NCBI RefSeq assembly: GCF_000422325.1 | Contig: NZ_AULO01000010.1 | Span: 186,001-250,000, forward strand | Direction: 5' to 3' | Source of the DNA: Marinospirillum minutulum DSM 6287 | GTDB lineage: Bacteria; Pseudomonadota; Gammaproteobacteria; Pseudomonadales; Halomonadaceae | Length of the DNA stretch: 64,000 bases | Part shown: positions 11,239 through 22,688 of the stretch, one piece after another | Numbering within the stretch: position 1 is the stretch's first letter | Layout of the letters: every line of letters starts with the position of its first letter | Translations under genes and position numbers: made by a program | The notes under the pieces: model-generated | The model's database searches: none | Seen by the model: the letters and a program-made list of their open reading frames with translations, nothing else | What the model was told of the DNA's origin: nothing

Positions 11239-11274
11239 AACCGTACTGCCTTAGTTCAAGTCAGTACGGTTTTA
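11239..11274. terminator. Bidirectional terminator between katA and greA
   Basis: AAACCGTACTG and CAGTACGGTTT form an 11-bp stem around a 13-base loop, with T-rich sequence after the stem on the plus strand and a long T run after it on the minus strand. It can end both katA (plus) and greA (minus). Confidence 0.85.
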
Positions 11275-11296
11275 ATTTTACAAATGAATAAGAAGC

Positions 11297-11782
11297 TTAG
11301 TCTTCTTCACCGTAACGAATTTCACCTATCTCAAACTCAACATCACCCTTAGGGGTTTTAATGTGAGCAACATCGCCTTCTTCTTTACCTATTAGGCCAC
11401 GCGCTATAGGTGAGGTGTAAGAAATCTTGCCAATTTTTACATCGGCTTCATCTTCACCCACTAGGGTATAGGTCACTTCTTCATCAGTATCTAGGTTGAC
11501 TAAATCAACCGTAACACCAAAGACTACTTTGCCCACTTTAGGCAAGGTGGTGACATCTATAACCTGAGCATTAGATAATTTACCTTCAATTTCTTGAATA
11601 CGACCTTCAATAAAGCCCTGCTGCTCTCGTGCAGCATGGTATTCTGCATTTTCTTTCAAATCACCATGCTCACGCGCTTCTGCAATAGCAGCAATAACTT
11701 TGGGGCGGTCTACACTTTTTAGCTGGTTTAGCTCTTCTCGTAGACTTTTTTCACCCGCTACTGTCATTGGACTTTTTTGCAT
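11297..11782 (-). CDS. greA: Transcription elongation factor GreA
   Basis: GreA rescues backtracked RNA polymerase by stimulating transcript cleavage. The 161-aa protein has the N-terminal coiled coil with the acidic tip ([16 protein letters not shown], holding the conserved Asp/Glu pair) and a C-terminal FKBP-like domain with [18 protein letters not shown]. It is the last gene of the carA-carB-greA transcript, starting two bases after the carB stop. Confidence 0.97.
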   Translation of the reverse strand: MQKSPMTVAGEKSLREELNQLKSVDRPKVIAAIAEAREHGDLKENAEYHAAREQQGFIEGRIQEIEGKLSNAQVIDVTTLPKVGKVVFGVTVDLVNLDTDEEVTYTLVGEDEADVKIGKISYTSPIARGLIGKEEGDVAHIKTPKGDVEFEIGEIRYGEED

Positions 11783-11784
11783 AA

Positions 11785-14700
11785 CTATACTTCTCCTTGA
11801 TGCAGATCCTGCAAACGACGCACTTGAATGTTCATACCATATTCAAGTGCTTGGCACAGGGCAGCCGCTCCGGCTAGGGTAGTGCTATAAGGCACCTTAT
11901 GTTGTAACGCTGCACGTCGAATACCAGCAGAGTCTGCCGTAGCCTGACGCCCTTCAGTAGTATTCACTATGTAGGCTAGCTCATCATTTTTAACTTTATC
12001 TACTATGTGCGGACGACCTTCGGCAACCTTGTTCACTATTTGTGTTTCATAGCCTGCTGCTTTTAATACTGCCGCAGTACCACTGGTTGCTATTAACTTA
12101 AAGCCTAGCTTGTCTAAAGAGGCAGCAACACCTGCAATAAAGGGTTTGTCTGCTTCTCTAACAGAAAGGAAAGCTAAACCGCCCGCTTTAGGCATTTTTT
12201 CGCCTGCACCTAGCTGTGATTTCATAAAGGCTTCAGCAAAGGTAGCACCACTACCCATCACTTCACCTGTCGATTTCATTTCTGGACCAAGGATAGGGTC
12301 AACACCTTGGAATTTATTGAAAGGGAAAACGGCTTCTTTAACACTAAAGAAAGGTGGAATAATTTCCTTTTCAAAACCCTGATCTTTCAGGCTAGTACCT
12401 GCCATGCAGCGGGCAGCAATTTGAGCTAAAGAAACACCAATGCACTTAGAAACAAACGGCACTGTACGCGAAGCACGTGGGTTCACTTCTATCACATAAA
12501 TAGTGTCATCTTGGTAAGCTAGCTGTACGTTCATTAAGCCAACCACGCCTAGCTCACGTGCCATTTTTGCAATAACCACACGCATTCTGTCCTGTACTTC
12601 GGCAGGTAAAGAATAAGGCGGTAAGGAACAGGCTGAATCACCTGAGTGAACACCGGCTTGTTCGATATGCTGCATAATGCCACCTATCACCACATCTTTA
12701 CCGTCACACACTGCATCAACATCAATTTCAATCGCAGCGTTTAAGAAGTGATCTAGCAGTACAGGGCTGTCGTTAGATACTTTAACAGCACTGGTTAGGT
12801 AGCGTTCTAATTCTTCTGGGCCATAAACAATTTCCATTGCCCGACCACCTAACACGTAGGAAGGACGCACAACGAGCGGATAACCAATGTTTTCTGCTTT
12901 GGCTAGGGCTTCATCGAAACTACGTACAGTAGCGTTAGGTGGCTGTATTAAACCTAGCTTTTCTATCATTTGCTGGAAACGCTCACGGTCTTCAGCACGG
13001 TCGATAGCATCAGGTGTTGTACCAATAATTGGCACACCAGCCGCTTCTAATTCACGCGCCAGCTTCAGTGGGGTTTGACCACCAAACTGTACTATCACAC
13101 CTTTAGGCTGTTCTTTTTGAACAATTTCTAATACGTCTTCTAGGGTTACTGGTTCAAAGTAGAGACGATCAGAAGTGTCATAGTCAGTAGAAACGGTTTC
13201 TGGATTACAGTTCACCATGATGGTTTCGTAACCATCATCGCGCATAGCAAAGGCTGCATGAACACAGCAATAATCAAACTCTATACCCTGACCTATACGG
13301 TTAGGTCCGCCACCCAGCACCATGATTTTATCGCGGTTTGAAGGGTTGGCTTCGCATTCTTCTTCGTAGGTGGAATACATATAAGCTGTATTTGTTGCAA
13401 ACTCTGCCGCACAGGTATCCACACGCTTGTAAGTAGGGTGCACCTTGAGCTGATGACGCAGCTTACGGAAAGAACTTTCAGACACGCCGAGCAATTGTGC
13501 TAAACGGGCATCAGAAAAGCCTTTGCGTTTAAGGCGATAAACCTTGTCATAATCCAAATCACCAAAGCCGGTACGAGCCACTTCTGCTTCTAAGTTAATT
13601 AACTCTTCTAGTTGAACTAGATACCAATGATCTACGTGGGTTAAACGGTGAATTTCTTCTAAATCCATACCTGAACGGAAGGCATCACCTATGTACCAAA
13701 TACGATCAGCGCCTGGGTTTTGTAGTTCACGGCGAAGGTTAGCTAAAGATTCTGTATCAAACTTTTCTAGCTTAGGATCTAAACCATTCACACCCACTTC
13801 TAGGCCACGCAAAGCTTTTTGCAAAGACTCTTGAAAAGTACGACCTATTGCCATGACTTCACCTACCGACTTCATTTGAGTGGTTAGGCGATCATTAGCT
13901 TGGGGGAATTTTTCAAAGGTGAAACGAGGAATTTTAGTTACAACATAGTCTATGGTTGGCTCAAAGGATGCCGGTGTTAAACCACCGGTAATATCATTCT
14001 GTAGCTCATCCAAGGTATAACCTACCGCTAACTTGGCAGCAATTTTTGCAATTGGGAAGCCAGTTGCCTTAGATGCTAAAGCTGATGAACGGCTAACACG
14101 CGGGTTCATTTCTATAACAACCATGCGGCCAGTATCGGGGCAGATACCAAACTGTACGTTAGAACCGCCCGTTTCAACACCAATTTCGCGCAAAACAGCC
14201 AAGGAGGCGTCACGCATGATTTGGTATTCTTTGTCGGTTAGGGTTTGTGCTGGTGCTACAGTAATTGAATCGCCGGTATGCACACCCATGGCATCAAAGT
14301 TTTCTATAGAGCAGACAATAATGCAGTTGTCATTTTTGTCGCGCACTACTTCCATTTCATATTCTTTCCAGCCAATGAGCGACTCATCAATTAACAGCTC
14401 TTTGGTGGGCGAAAGGTCTAGACCGCGCAAACAAATTTCTTCGAATTCTTCTTTGTTGTAAGCAATACCACCACCAGAACCACCCATGGTGAAAGAAGGA
14501 CGAATAATGCAGGGAAAACCTAAGTCTGCCTGTACCTGCCAAGCTTCTTCCATACTATGAGCAATTTTGGCACGCGGGCATTCTAAGCCAATCTTTTTCA
14601 TTGCAGTGTCAAAACGCTGACGGTCTTCTGCTTTGTCGATAGTGTCAGCATTAGCACCTATCATTTCTACGCCATACTTTTCTAGTACACCGTATTTTTC

Positions 14701-15006
14701 TAAATCTAACGCGCAGTTAAGTGCAGTTTGCCCCCCCATGGTAGGCAACAAAGCATCGGGGCGCTCTTTTTCAATAATTTTTTCTACAACTTCCCAAAGT
14801 ATCGGCTCAATGTAGGTTGCATCAGCCATTACTGGGTCAGTCATAATGGTGGCGGGGTTAGAGTTAACCAAAATAACTCGATAACCCTCTTCACGCAGTG
14901 CTTTACAGGCTTGCGCACCTGAGTAGTCAAATTCACAGGCCTGGCCTATAACAATTGGTCCAGCACCTAGAATCAGTATGCTTTTAATATCTGTACGTTT
15001 TGGCAT
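11785..15006 (-). CDS. carB: Carbamoyl-phosphate synthase large subunit
   Basis: Makes carbamoyl phosphate from bicarbonate, ammonia and two ATP for pyrimidine and arginine synthesis. The 1073-aa protein has the usual duplicated architecture: two ATP-grasp halves, each opening with a GxGPxxIGQxxEFDY motif ([20 protein letters not shown] and [16 protein letters not shown]), and a C-terminal MGS-like allosteric domain from about residue 935. It lies 23 bases after carA and 2 bases before greA. Confidence 0.99.
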   Translation of the reverse strand: MPKRTDIKSILILGAGPIVIGQACEFDYSGAQACKALREEGYRVILVNSNPATIMTDPVMADATYIEPILWEVVEKIIEKERPDALLPTMGGQTALNCALDLEKYGVLEKYGVEMIGANADTIDKAEDRQRFDTAMKKIGLECPRAKIAHSMEEAWQVQADLGFPCIIRPSFTMGGSGGGIAYNKEEFEEICLRGLDLSPTKELLIDESLIGWKEYEMEVVRDKNDNCIIVCSIENFDAMGVHTGDSITVAPAQTLTDKEYQIMRDASLAVLREIGVETGGSNVQFGICPDTGRMVVIEMNPRVSRSSALASKATGFPIAKIAAKLAVGYTLDELQNDITGGLTPASFEPTIDYVVTKIPRFTFEKFPQANDRLTTQMKSVGEVMAIGRTFQESLQKALRGLEVGVNGLDPKLEKFDTESLANLRRELQNPGADRIWYIGDAFRSGMDLEEIHRLTHVDHWYLVQLEELINLEAEVARTGFGDLDYDKVYRLKRKGFSDARLAQLLGVSESSFRKLRHQLKVHPTYKRVDTCAAEFATNTAYMYSTYEEECEANPSNRDKIMVLGGGPNRIGQGIEFDYCCVHAAFAMRDDGYETIMVNCNPETVSTDYDTSDRLYFEPVTLEDVLEIVQKEQPKGVIVQFGGQTPLKLARELEAAGVPIIGTTPDAIDRAEDRERFQQMIEKLGLIQPPNATVRSFDEALAKAENIGYPLVVRPSYVLGGRAMEIVYGPEELERYLTSAVKVSNDSPVLLDHFLNAAIEIDVDAVCDGKDVVIGGIMQHIEQAGVHSGDSACSLPPYSLPAEVQDRMRVVIAKMARELGVVGLMNVQLAYQDDTIYVIEVNPRASRTVPFVSKCIGVSLAQIAARCMAGTSLKDQGFEKEIIPPFFSVKEAVFPFNKFQGVDPILGPEMKSTGEVMGSGATFAEAFMKSQLGAGEKMPKAGGLAFLSVREADKPFIAGVAASLDKLGFKLIATSGTAAVLKAAGYETQIVNKVAEGRPHIVDKVKNDELAYIVNTTEGRQATADSAGIRRAALQHKVPYSTTLAGAAALCQALEYGMNIQVRRLQDLHQGEV

Positions 15007-15029
15007 AAAACTCTCAATTTCTAACGGGT

Positions 15030-16187
15030 TCAGGCGGCCGAATTTTTACGGGCTTCGATCAAAGCAATAAAGCGATCAAACAAGGAAGAAACATCCTTGG
15101 GACCTGAGCTAGCTTCTGGGTGACCTTGGAAACTAAAAGCAGCTTTATCAGTACGTTCAATACCTTGCAGCGTGCCATCGAATAGTGACTTGTGTGTAGC
15201 ACGCAAAGTTGTAGGTAAGGATGCTTCGTCCACTGCAAAGCCATGATTTTGGCTAGTAATCATCACTGCCTTGGTGTCTAAGTCTTGTACTGGGTGGTTA
15301 GCACCATGGTGACCAGTGGGCATTTTTACCGTTTTAGCGCCTGAGGCTAGGGCTAATAGCTGGTGACCTAAGCAAATACCAAATACAGGAAGGTCTGTTT
15401 CTAGTATTTCAGCGATGGCTTTAATGGCGTAATCACAAGGTTCTGGATCACCCGGACCATTGGTTAAAAACACGCCGTCTGGATTCATTGCTAAAACTTC
15501 AGCAGCAGGAGTGCTTGCAGGTACTAGAGTGACACGGCAACCACGGCTAGCCAACATGCGTAACATGTTGAACTTCACACCATAGTCATAAGCCACTACA
15601 TGGTAAGACTGCTTAGCTGGGTCTTGCTGAGGGTAGCCTACACCTAGTTCCCAAACACCTTCAGTCCAGTTTTGAATCGTTTTAGTCGTAACCTCTTTAA
15701 CAAGATCTAAACCTTTCAAACCTTCTGAGTTTTTTGCAGCAGCTATGGCTTGCTCTTCCGCAGCGCCAACAGCAGCGGCTTCACCTGCTAGAATACAGCC
15801 TTTTAACGTGCCTTTATTACGCAACAGGTGCGTTAAACGGCGCGTATCAATTTCACTAATAGCAACGAGGTTGTTCTTTTTTAGGTAAGCTTCTAGCGAC
15901 ATTTCACTACGAAAATTACTCGCTACCAAGGGTAGGTCACGGATAATTAAGCCCGCAGCCCCCATAGCGGCCGATTCAATATCTTCAGAGTTAATGCCGG
16001 TGTTACCTATATGCGGGTAGGTGAGAGTCACCAGTTGGCGGGTATAAGATGGGTCAGTCAGAATTTCTTGATAGCCGGTCATTGAGGTGTTGAATACTAC
16101 CTCACCGACTGTTTGTCCATCGGCACCTATAGCGATACCTCTGAACACACTGCCGTCTTCTAGGGCCAGAATAGCGGGTCTGGTCAA
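15030..16187 (-). CDS. carA: Carbamoyl-phosphate synthase small subunit
   Basis: Glutamine amidotransferase subunit that supplies ammonia to CarB through a tunnel. The 385-aa protein has the N-terminal CPSase domain and a class I glutaminase domain with nucleophile Cys in [15 protein letters not shown] and the His/Glu pair in [10 protein letters not shown]. The start codon is TTG at 16187, preceded by a strong GGGAGG eight bases away on the minus strand; E. coli carA is likewise reported to start at UUG. Confidence 0.98.
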   Translation of the reverse strand: MTRPAILALEDGSVFRGIAIGADGQTVGEVVFNTSMTGYQEILTDPSYTRQLVTLTYPHIGNTGINSEDIESAAMGAAGLIIRDLPLVASNFRSEMSLEAYLKKNNLVAISEIDTRRLTHLLRNKGTLKGCILAGEAAAVGAAEEQAIAAAKNSEGLKGLDLVKEVTTKTIQNWTEGVWELGVGYPQQDPAKQSYHVVAYDYGVKFNMLRMLASRGCRVTLVPASTPAAEVLAMNPDGVFLTNGPGDPEPCDYAIKAIAEILETDLPVFGICLGHQLLALASGAKTVKMPTGHHGANHPVQDLDTKAVMITSQNHGFAVDEASLPTTLRATHKSLFDGTLQGIERTDKAAFSFQGHPEASSGPKDVSSLFDRFIALIEARKNSAA

Positions 16188-16256
16188 AACAGTTTCCTCC
16201 CATAACAGGCTTTCAGCAGGGCCGTCTGTTCACGACCAATACCGATTTTGGGTTGC

Positions 16257-16294
16257 AAAAAAGCGAGATGAACTGGTGTCCATCCCGCTTTTTT
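16257..16294 (-). terminator. Intrinsic terminator-like hairpin in the carA leader / after dapB
   Basis: On the minus strand AAAAAAGCG.GATG pairs with CATC.CGCTTTTTT around a loop, followed by six T. It lies about 90 bases downstream of the dapB stop and about 70 bases before the carA start. The plain reading is the dapB terminator; a leader attenuator for carAB is possible if a promoter lies between 16300 and 16384. Confidence 0.7.
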
Positions 16295-16384
16295 ATATAA
16301 TTTGGTAGGTAAGCTTTTGCCCTGCAATTGGACGCTTATCTAAGCAATTCTACCGCAAAAAGCCTTGAAAGGTCTACAACCAAA

Positions 16385-17236
<852 letters not shown>

Positions 17237-17358
17237 TTAATTTTGTCAGTCTAAGGCACTCGAGACTTAGCAAGCTGTATTTGTGAAGCAGTTCACCTTT
17301 CTGAGAAGGCTTTTTGCTAAGATAAGTTTTTTATATGCTGTTAAACTAGGGATCAATA

Positions 17359-19023
17359 ATGACACCTATGCCCTCTTCTAACCCTAGCTACGAGCGCGTC
17401 AAACGTTTAAATGCCATAGGGGTCGCTCTTTCAGCTCAGAAAGATCAAAGCAAGCTACTAGAAATGATCCTTAATAGCGCCCGCGAACTTACACACGCAG
17501 ATGCAGGCACGCTTTATATGGTTGAGCCGAATAATGACTCCCTTCGGTTTGTTATGGTGCAAAACGATCAACTCAATATTCATTTGGGTGGTAGCGGCCA
17601 ACCCGTTGGTGATAGCTTTTCACTTATTCCCTTGCACCTACCCGATGGCTCACCTAATGAGCGCATGATCGTTGCTTGGTCAGTGCTTAACAAAAAAACA
17701 GCACGTATTAAAGATGCTTACCACGAGAAGGGCTTCGACTTCTCAGGGACACGTGCCTTTGATGAAAAAACAGGTTATCGCTCTAAATCTTTTTTAACCA
17801 TTCCACTGCTTAATCATGAAGGCGAAGTAATAGCCGCACTACAACTCTTAAATAAAATTGATAGTGCAGGGACTACCGTTGAGTTTGATGAAGAAGATCA
17901 AGGTATTGCTGAATCTCTAGCATCGCAAGCCGCCGTGGCGTTAACCAACCGTCGACTTATTGATGAACTGCGCACCCTTTTTGATAGCTTCACTCAAGTA
18001 ATCGCTAGTGCCATTGACTCCAAGTCTGCACACACGGGTGCGCATTGTCGCCGTGTACCTGACGTAACACTCATGCTTGCTGAAGCGGCCAACGGAATTA
18101 ACTTCCCGGGTCTTGAAGGTTTTAGCATGACGGATGAAGACAGGTATGAGCTTAAAACAGCAGCCTGGCTACATGACTGCGGCAAGGTTGTTACACCTCA
18201 TCACATAATGGAAAAATCAACCAAGTTAGAAACCCTTGTTGATCGCATCCATTTTATTGCCGACCGCTTTGAAATTTTACGCCGCGATTTAGAAATTGCG
18301 AAACTCAAAGAAACGTTAGCTGCAGCGAAGCAAGGTAAGCAACTCGATGAATCCCGCTTAACCTTTTATAACCAACTTGAAACACAGCTAAAAGATGACC
18401 TTGCCTTTTTACAACTAGCCAATACGGGCGGCGAGTTTATGGCAGACGAACATCTAGCCAGAGTTGCCAACCTAAGCAAACAAGGCTGGATAGATGCAAA
18501 TGGGCAGCGTAAAGCCTTGCTGAGTGATGACGAGGTTGCCAACCTATGCATACGTCGCGGCACGCTTAATCAAGATGAGCGCAAAATTATGGAAGGGCAC
18601 ATGGTTCATACACTAGCCATGTTAGAGCAGCTACCCTTTCCACGTCATCTACAGCGAGTACCAGAGTATGCTGGTGGGCATCACGAGCGAATGGATGGCA
18701 AAGGCTACCCAAGAGGCTTAACACGCGATCAAATGTCGATACCCGCACGCATTATGGGTATAGCAGATGTATTTGAAGCCTTAACTGCCCATGAAAGGCC
18801 CTATAAAAAACCCATGCCCTTATCTCAGGCGCTTACCATTATGGGGCGAATGGTTGAAGACAAGCATTTAGATGGTGATATTTACACCTTATTTGTTTAC
18901 AAAAAAGTTTACCTTGATTACGCTAAAAAACATTTGCGTGATGAACAAATTGATGAAGTAGACATTAACACCCTTCCTGGGATTCAGCTGCAGTCAATTA
19001 ATGATATAAAAGCAAGGAACTAG
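17359..19023 (+). CDS. GAF and HD-GYP domain cyclic-di-GMP phosphodiesterase
   Basis: HD-GYP proteins hydrolyse c-di-GMP. Residues about 25-200 form a GAF sensor domain (HADAGTLYMVE; FLTIPLLNHEGEVIAALQLLN). The HD-GYP domain follows: HTGAHCRRV, metal-binding His272-Asp273 in WLHDCGKV, His441-His442 in GGHHERMDGKGYP and the signature Gly449-Tyr450-Pro451. Between the HD pair and the HH pair are about 168 residues, well above the usual spacing, including a charged helical stretch (about 290-365). No membrane segment is seen, so it is cytoplasmic. Three bases separate it from the downstream MBL-fold gene, so the two form an operon. Confidence 0.9.
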   Translation: MTPMPSSNPSYERVKRLNAIGVALSAQKDQSKLLEMILNSARELTHADAGTLYMVEPNNDSLRFVMVQNDQLNIHLGGSGQPVGDSFSLIPLHLPDGSPNERMIVAWSVLNKKTARIKDAYHEKGFDFSGTRAFDEKTGYRSKSFLTIPLLNHEGEVIAALQLLNKIDSAGTTVEFDEEDQGIAESLASQAAVALTNRRLIDELRTLFDSFTQVIASAIDSKSAHTGAHCRRVPDVTLMLAEAANGINFPGLEGFSMTDEDRYELKTAAWLHDCGKVVTPHHIMEKSTKLETLVDRIHFIADRFEILRRDLEIAKLKETLAAAKQGKQLDESRLTFYNQLETQLKDDLAFLQLANTGGEFMADEHLARVANLSKQGWIDANGQRKALLSDDEVANLCIRRGTLNQDERKIMEGHMVHTLAMLEQLPFPRHLQRVPEYAGGHHERMDGKGYPRGLTRDQMSIPARIMGIADVFEALTAHERPYKKPMPLSQALTIMGRMVEDKHLDGDIYTLFVYKKVYLDYAKKHLRDEQIDEVDINTLPGIQLQSINDIKARN

Positions 19024-19025
19024 CG

Positions 19026-19796
19026 ATGAAGGTAGAAATTTTAGGCTGTAGTGGCGGTATGGGGGCAGAGCAATACACCACCTGTTACCGAGTTAACGAC
19101 CACATCTTACTAGATGCTGGTACCGGCCTAGGCAAACTAACGCATGACGAACAGTTAAAAATTAAGCACATATTTATAACGCATTCGCATATGGATCATA
19201 TTTGTTTTTTGCCGCTGCTTATTGACAACCTGTTTGAGCATCTTGAAGAACCACTTCAAGTTTATGCACTACCTGAAGTGCTCGAAACTTTACGCGTTCA
19301 TATTTTTAACTGGGAAATTTGGCCTGACTTTTCAACCCTGCCTAATGATAAAACGCCCGTTGTTAAATTTAATGCCATAACACCGCATAAGCCTTTAACG
19401 ATTGAAGACCTAACCTTTACCGCCTTTCCCGTTGAACATATTGTACCCACTTGTGGTTATCACCTAGTTGACCAACAAGGAAAGTCCTTGGCTTTTACTG
19501 GTGACACCACCTTTGGGCCAGAGGTTTTGAAAGAGCTAAACAAGCTAGGCAAACTCGATGTACTAATGACCGAATGCGCCTTTCCTAACCGGTTAGACGA
19601 GCTAGCTAAACTAGCCAAACACCTCACCCCCTCGTTACTAGACAAATTTATTCATGCCCTAGATAAATCCCCCAAACAAATTTGGCTATCGCACTTAAAA
19701 CCTAGCCAAACAGAAGAGATTAAAGGAGAGCTAGCACAGCTTAATTTAGACACCCAAGTAAGGTTGCTTGAGTCGGGTGAGCTGTTAGCGGTTTGA
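19026..19796 (+). CDS. Metallo-beta-lactamase-fold hydrolase, class II cyclic-nucleotide phosphodiesterase-like
   Basis: A 256-aa MBL-fold protein. The zinc motif is FITHSHMDHICFLPLLIDNL; later metal ligands are probably the His in FPVEHIVPTCGYH, the Asp in AFTGDTTFGPE and the His in IWLSHLKP. The overall pattern resembles class II 3',5'-cyclic nucleotide phosphodiesterases and RNase Z-like enzymes; the substrate cannot be settled from sequence. Being the second gene after an HD-GYP phosphodiesterase suggests a linked role in nucleotide signalling, which is inference. It converges on radA across a short AAAGCTT hairpin. Confidence 0.75.
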   Translation: MKVEILGCSGGMGAEQYTTCYRVNDHILLDAGTGLGKLTHDEQLKIKHIFITHSHMDHICFLPLLIDNLFEHLEEPLQVYALPEVLETLRVHIFNWEIWPDFSTLPNDKTPVVKFNAITPHKPLTIEDLTFTAFPVEHIVPTCGYHLVDQQGKSLAFTGDTTFGPEVLKELNKLGKLDVLMTECAFPNRLDELAKLAKHLTPSLLDKFIHALDKSPKQIWLSHLKPSQTEEIKGELAQLNLDTQVRLLESGELLAV

Positions 19797-19831
19797 TAAA
19801 GCTTAGTAAAGCTTTTATTTACAAGTCTTTG

Positions 19832-21202
19832 TCATATCGCTTCTAAGGCTTCGCTTAACCGGCTAACGCCTATCACCTGCATACCGGCTGGCATGTCTTT
19901 AGGCACATTGCCTTTGGGTACTATAGCTCGGGTAAAACCATGCTTAGCCGCTTCTCTAATTCTTTCTTGGCCACTGGGTACTGGGCGTATTTCACCCGAT
20001 AAACCTACTTCGCCTATTACCATTAACTCATGGGGTAAGGGCTGGTTTTTTAGTGAAGAAACAATTGCCATAACAGCGGCTAGGTCAGCGCTAGTTTCTA
20101 GCACTTTTACGCCACCTACCACGTTCAAGAACACATCTTGGTCACCCGTAAAAATGCCACCATGCCGGTTTAAAACGGCCAAGAGCATAGACAAATGATT
20201 ACCATCTAGCCCAACTGCAACTCGCCGTGGGTTGCCTAGCTGAGACTCATCCACCAATGCTTGCACTTCCACTAACAAGGGGCGTGTGCCTTCCCAAGTT
20301 GCCATAACCACACTACCAGCTGCTGGCTCTTCATCACGCGATAAAAAAATAGCTGAGGGGTTTTTAACTTCTTTTAGCCCGCCTTCCAGCATGGCAAACA
20401 CACCCAGCTCATTCACTGCCCCAAAGCGGTTTTTTTGACCTCTTAAAGTACGAAAGCGTGAATCACCATCGCCTTCTAATAAAAGTGAGGCATCAATCAT
20501 GTGCTCTAACACTTTTGGTCCAGCCAAAGAACCATCTTTAGTTACATGACCCACTAAAAAAAGCACCGTGTGGGTCTGTTTAGCAAAGCGAGTTAAAAAT
20601 GCAGCGGATTCTCTAACCTGAGCCACACCACCTGGCGCTGACTGAATATCGCTAACATGCATGGTTTGTATGGAGTCCACAATGAGTACTTGGGGCTTTT
20701 CTACTTCTGCTACCGCCAAAATATTTTCAACGCTAGTTTCTGCCAGCATTTTTAAGCCTTGAGTAGGCAGTCCTAAGCGCTGCGCTCTTAAGGCCACCTG
20801 CTGCAAAGATTCTTCACCTGTGACATAAAGCACTTTCATTAACTGCGCTAGCTTACAAGCCGTTTGTAGTAGCAGGGTAGACTTACCTGCACCGGGATGA
20901 CCGCCCAGCAAAACAGCAGAACCGGGTACTAAACCACCACCTAGAACGCGATCAAATTCATTAAAGGTGGTTGAAAACCTAGGAAGGTCTTGTAAGTTTA
21001 TATCGGAAAGGTCTTGCACCTGCTTAGATAATCCACCAGCAAACCCACTGCGCGCAGCAGTAACGGGTGCGCTCCTACTTGTTGCACCTAGGCGAATTTC
21101 TTGTACGCTATTCCATTCTTTGCAGGCGGTACACTGACCCTGCCACTTACTATATTCTGCTCCGCATTCTATACAAACGTAGGCGGTTTTTTGTTTTGCC
21201 AT
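19832..21202 (-). CDS. radA: DNA repair protein RadA
   Basis: RadA is a RecA-related, DnaB-like helicase that extends heteroduplex at recombination intermediates. In order: a four-cysteine zinc finger (CIECG ... CTACKEW), Walker A GGHPGAGKSTLL, the RadA signature KNRFGAVNELGVF, and a Lon-protease-like C-terminal domain (VIGEVGLSGEIRPV). I choose the ATG at 21202 (456 aa, close to the E. coli length), since the protein then starts MAKQKTAYVCIECG after an AGGG. The frame is open 17 codons further upstream. Confidence 0.97.
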   Translation of the reverse strand: MAKQKTAYVCIECGAEYSKWQGQCTACKEWNSVQEIRLGATSRSAPVTAARSGFAGGLSKQVQDLSDINLQDLPRFSTTFNEFDRVLGGGLVPGSAVLLGGHPGAGKSTLLLQTACKLAQLMKVLYVTGEESLQQVALRAQRLGLPTQGLKMLAETSVENILAVAEVEKPQVLIVDSIQTMHVSDIQSAPGGVAQVRESAAFLTRFAKQTHTVLFLVGHVTKDGSLAGPKVLEHMIDASLLLEGDGDSRFRTLRGQKNRFGAVNELGVFAMLEGGLKEVKNPSAIFLSRDEEPAAGSVVMATWEGTRPLLVEVQALVDESQLGNPRRVAVGLDGNHLSMLLAVLNRHGGIFTGDQDVFLNVVGGVKVLETSADLAAVMAIVSSLKNQPLPHELMVIGEVGLSGEIRPVPSGQERIREAAKHGFTRAIVPKGNVPKDMPAGMQVIGVSRLSEALEAI

Positions 21203-21286
21203 AACACCCTGCTTTTTATTGACAGTTATAAGAAACACATTCAATATAACCAAAAGTTAAATCTTGCTTAAAATAAGGATACACAG

Positions 21287-22558
21287 ATGAAACGTGAAAC
21301 GCTTGCACTACACCATGCTTATGAACCCGATGGCCAACATGCGGTTGCTGTACCTATTCACCAAACCACTTCTTTTAGTTTTGATTCTGCCCAACATGCA
21401 GCGGATCTTTTTGATTTAAAAGTACCTGGCAACATTTACACCCGCATAATGAACCCAACTTGTGATGTGCTAGAAAAACGCATCGCAGCTTTAGAAGGCG
21501 GTATAGCTGCATTAGCTGTAGCTTCTGGCATGGCCGCTATTACTTACACCATTCAAACTATAGCGCAAGCTGGCGACAATATTGTTTCTATTAGCGAGCT
21601 TTATGGTGGTACTTACAACCTTTTTGCTCACACCTTACCTCGTCAAGGTATAGAAGTACGCTTTGCAGATAAAAATGATCTAGCTGGCCTAGAAGCATTA
21701 ATTGATAAAAATACCAAAGCTGTTTTTTGTGAATCCATTGGCAACCCTTCGGGTGGTGTTGTTGATATGGCTGCCTTGGTTGAAGTGGCTCATCGCCATG
21801 GAGTACCAGTCGTTGTAGACAACACAGTAGCAACACCTTTCTTATGGCGCCCTATTGAGCAGGGTGCAGACATAGTTATCCACTCAGCAACCAAATACAT
21901 AGGTGGACACGGCACAACCTTGGGTGGCGTTATAGTTGATTCAGGCAAGTTCCCTTGGGCAGAACATGCAGAACGCTTCCCGCTACTTAATGAGCCAGAT
22001 GCTTCTTATCATGGTGTTAGCTATACGCGTGACGTAGGTGCTGCCGCTTTTATTACCCGTGCTCGCGTTGTGCCTTTACGCAATATGGGTGCTGCACTGT
22101 CTGCCCAAGCGGCGTGGAACTTATTGATGGGTTTAGAAACACTTGCGCTACGCATAGAGCGTACTTGTGAGAATGCACAAAAGGTTGCTGAATACCTTAA
22201 GCAACACCCCCAGGTTTCTTGGGTTAACTATGCTGGTTTAACCGACCACCCTGACCACGCCTTAACCCAGAAGTATATGGAAGGTAAGGCCTCTGGCATT
22301 CTTAGTTTTGGTATTAAAGGTGGCAAAGAAGCAGGTGTGAAGTTTTATGATGCACTGCAATTATTTAACCGCTTAGTTAATATTGGCGATGCTAAAAGTT
22401 GCTCTTCTATCCCTGCTTCAACTACTCACCGTCAACTTAATGCTGAAGAGTTAGCTAATGCTGGCGTTAGTGAAGATATGGTGCGTTTATCTGTAGGCAT
22501 AGAACATATTGATGACCTATTAGCAGATTTAGAACAGGCTCTAACTGCTGCCAAATAG
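21287..22558 (+). CDS. O-acetylhomoserine sulfhydrylase (Cys/Met metabolism PLP enzyme)
   Basis: Makes homocysteine from O-acetylhomoserine and sulfide in methionine synthesis. The 423-aa protein is a gamma-family PLP enzyme: YTRIMNPTCDVLEKRIAALEGG near the start, the PLP-contacting SELYGGTYNLF, the Asp in VVVDNTVATPF, and the Schiff-base Lys in HSATKYIGGHGT. The 420-430-residue length and the DASYHGVSY insertion favour the MetY (O-acetylhomoserine) type over MetB/MetC. Activity on O-succinylhomoserine (MetZ) cannot be ruled out. Monocistronic with its own terminator. Confidence 0.9.
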   Translation: MKRETLALHHAYEPDGQHAVAVPIHQTTSFSFDSAQHAADLFDLKVPGNIYTRIMNPTCDVLEKRIAALEGGIAALAVASGMAAITYTIQTIAQAGDNIVSISELYGGTYNLFAHTLPRQGIEVRFADKNDLAGLEALIDKNTKAVFCESIGNPSGGVVDMAALVEVAHRHGVPVVVDNTVATPFLWRPIEQGADIVIHSATKYIGGHGTTLGGVIVDSGKFPWAEHAERFPLLNEPDASYHGVSYTRDVGAAAFITRARVVPLRNMGAALSAQAAWNLLMGLETLALRIERTCENAQKVAEYLKQHPQVSWVNYAGLTDHPDHALTQKYMEGKASGILSFGIKGGKEAGVKFYDALQLFNRLVNIGDAKSCSSIPASTTHRQLNAEELANAGVSEDMVRLSVGIEHIDDLLADLEQALTAAK

Positions 22559-22574
22559 GTTTTTAATACTTTTA

Positions 22575-22610
22575 ATGCCCTGCTGGCGATGACTAGCAGG
22601 GCATTTTTTA
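22575..22610 (+). terminator. Rho-independent terminator after the sulfhydrylase gene
   Basis: TGCCCTGCT and AGCAGGGCA pair perfectly over nine bases around a 10-base loop and are followed by six T. Confidence 0.9.
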
Positions 22611-22688
22611 TGCTTGTCATTCAGTCTTTAGGGCGGCAATCTAGTTGTGGATAAACTATAAAACCATAACAACAATAAGGAACTAACC

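Noticed and set aside
16257-16294. Riboswitch in front of carA
   Set aside because: Only a simple hairpin with T-run is visible; no conserved aptamer elements recognised.
21203-21286. SAM or cobalamin riboswitch before the O-acetylhomoserine sulfhydrylase gene
   Set aside because: The gap to radA is too short (about 84 bases) and shows no aptamer-like structure.
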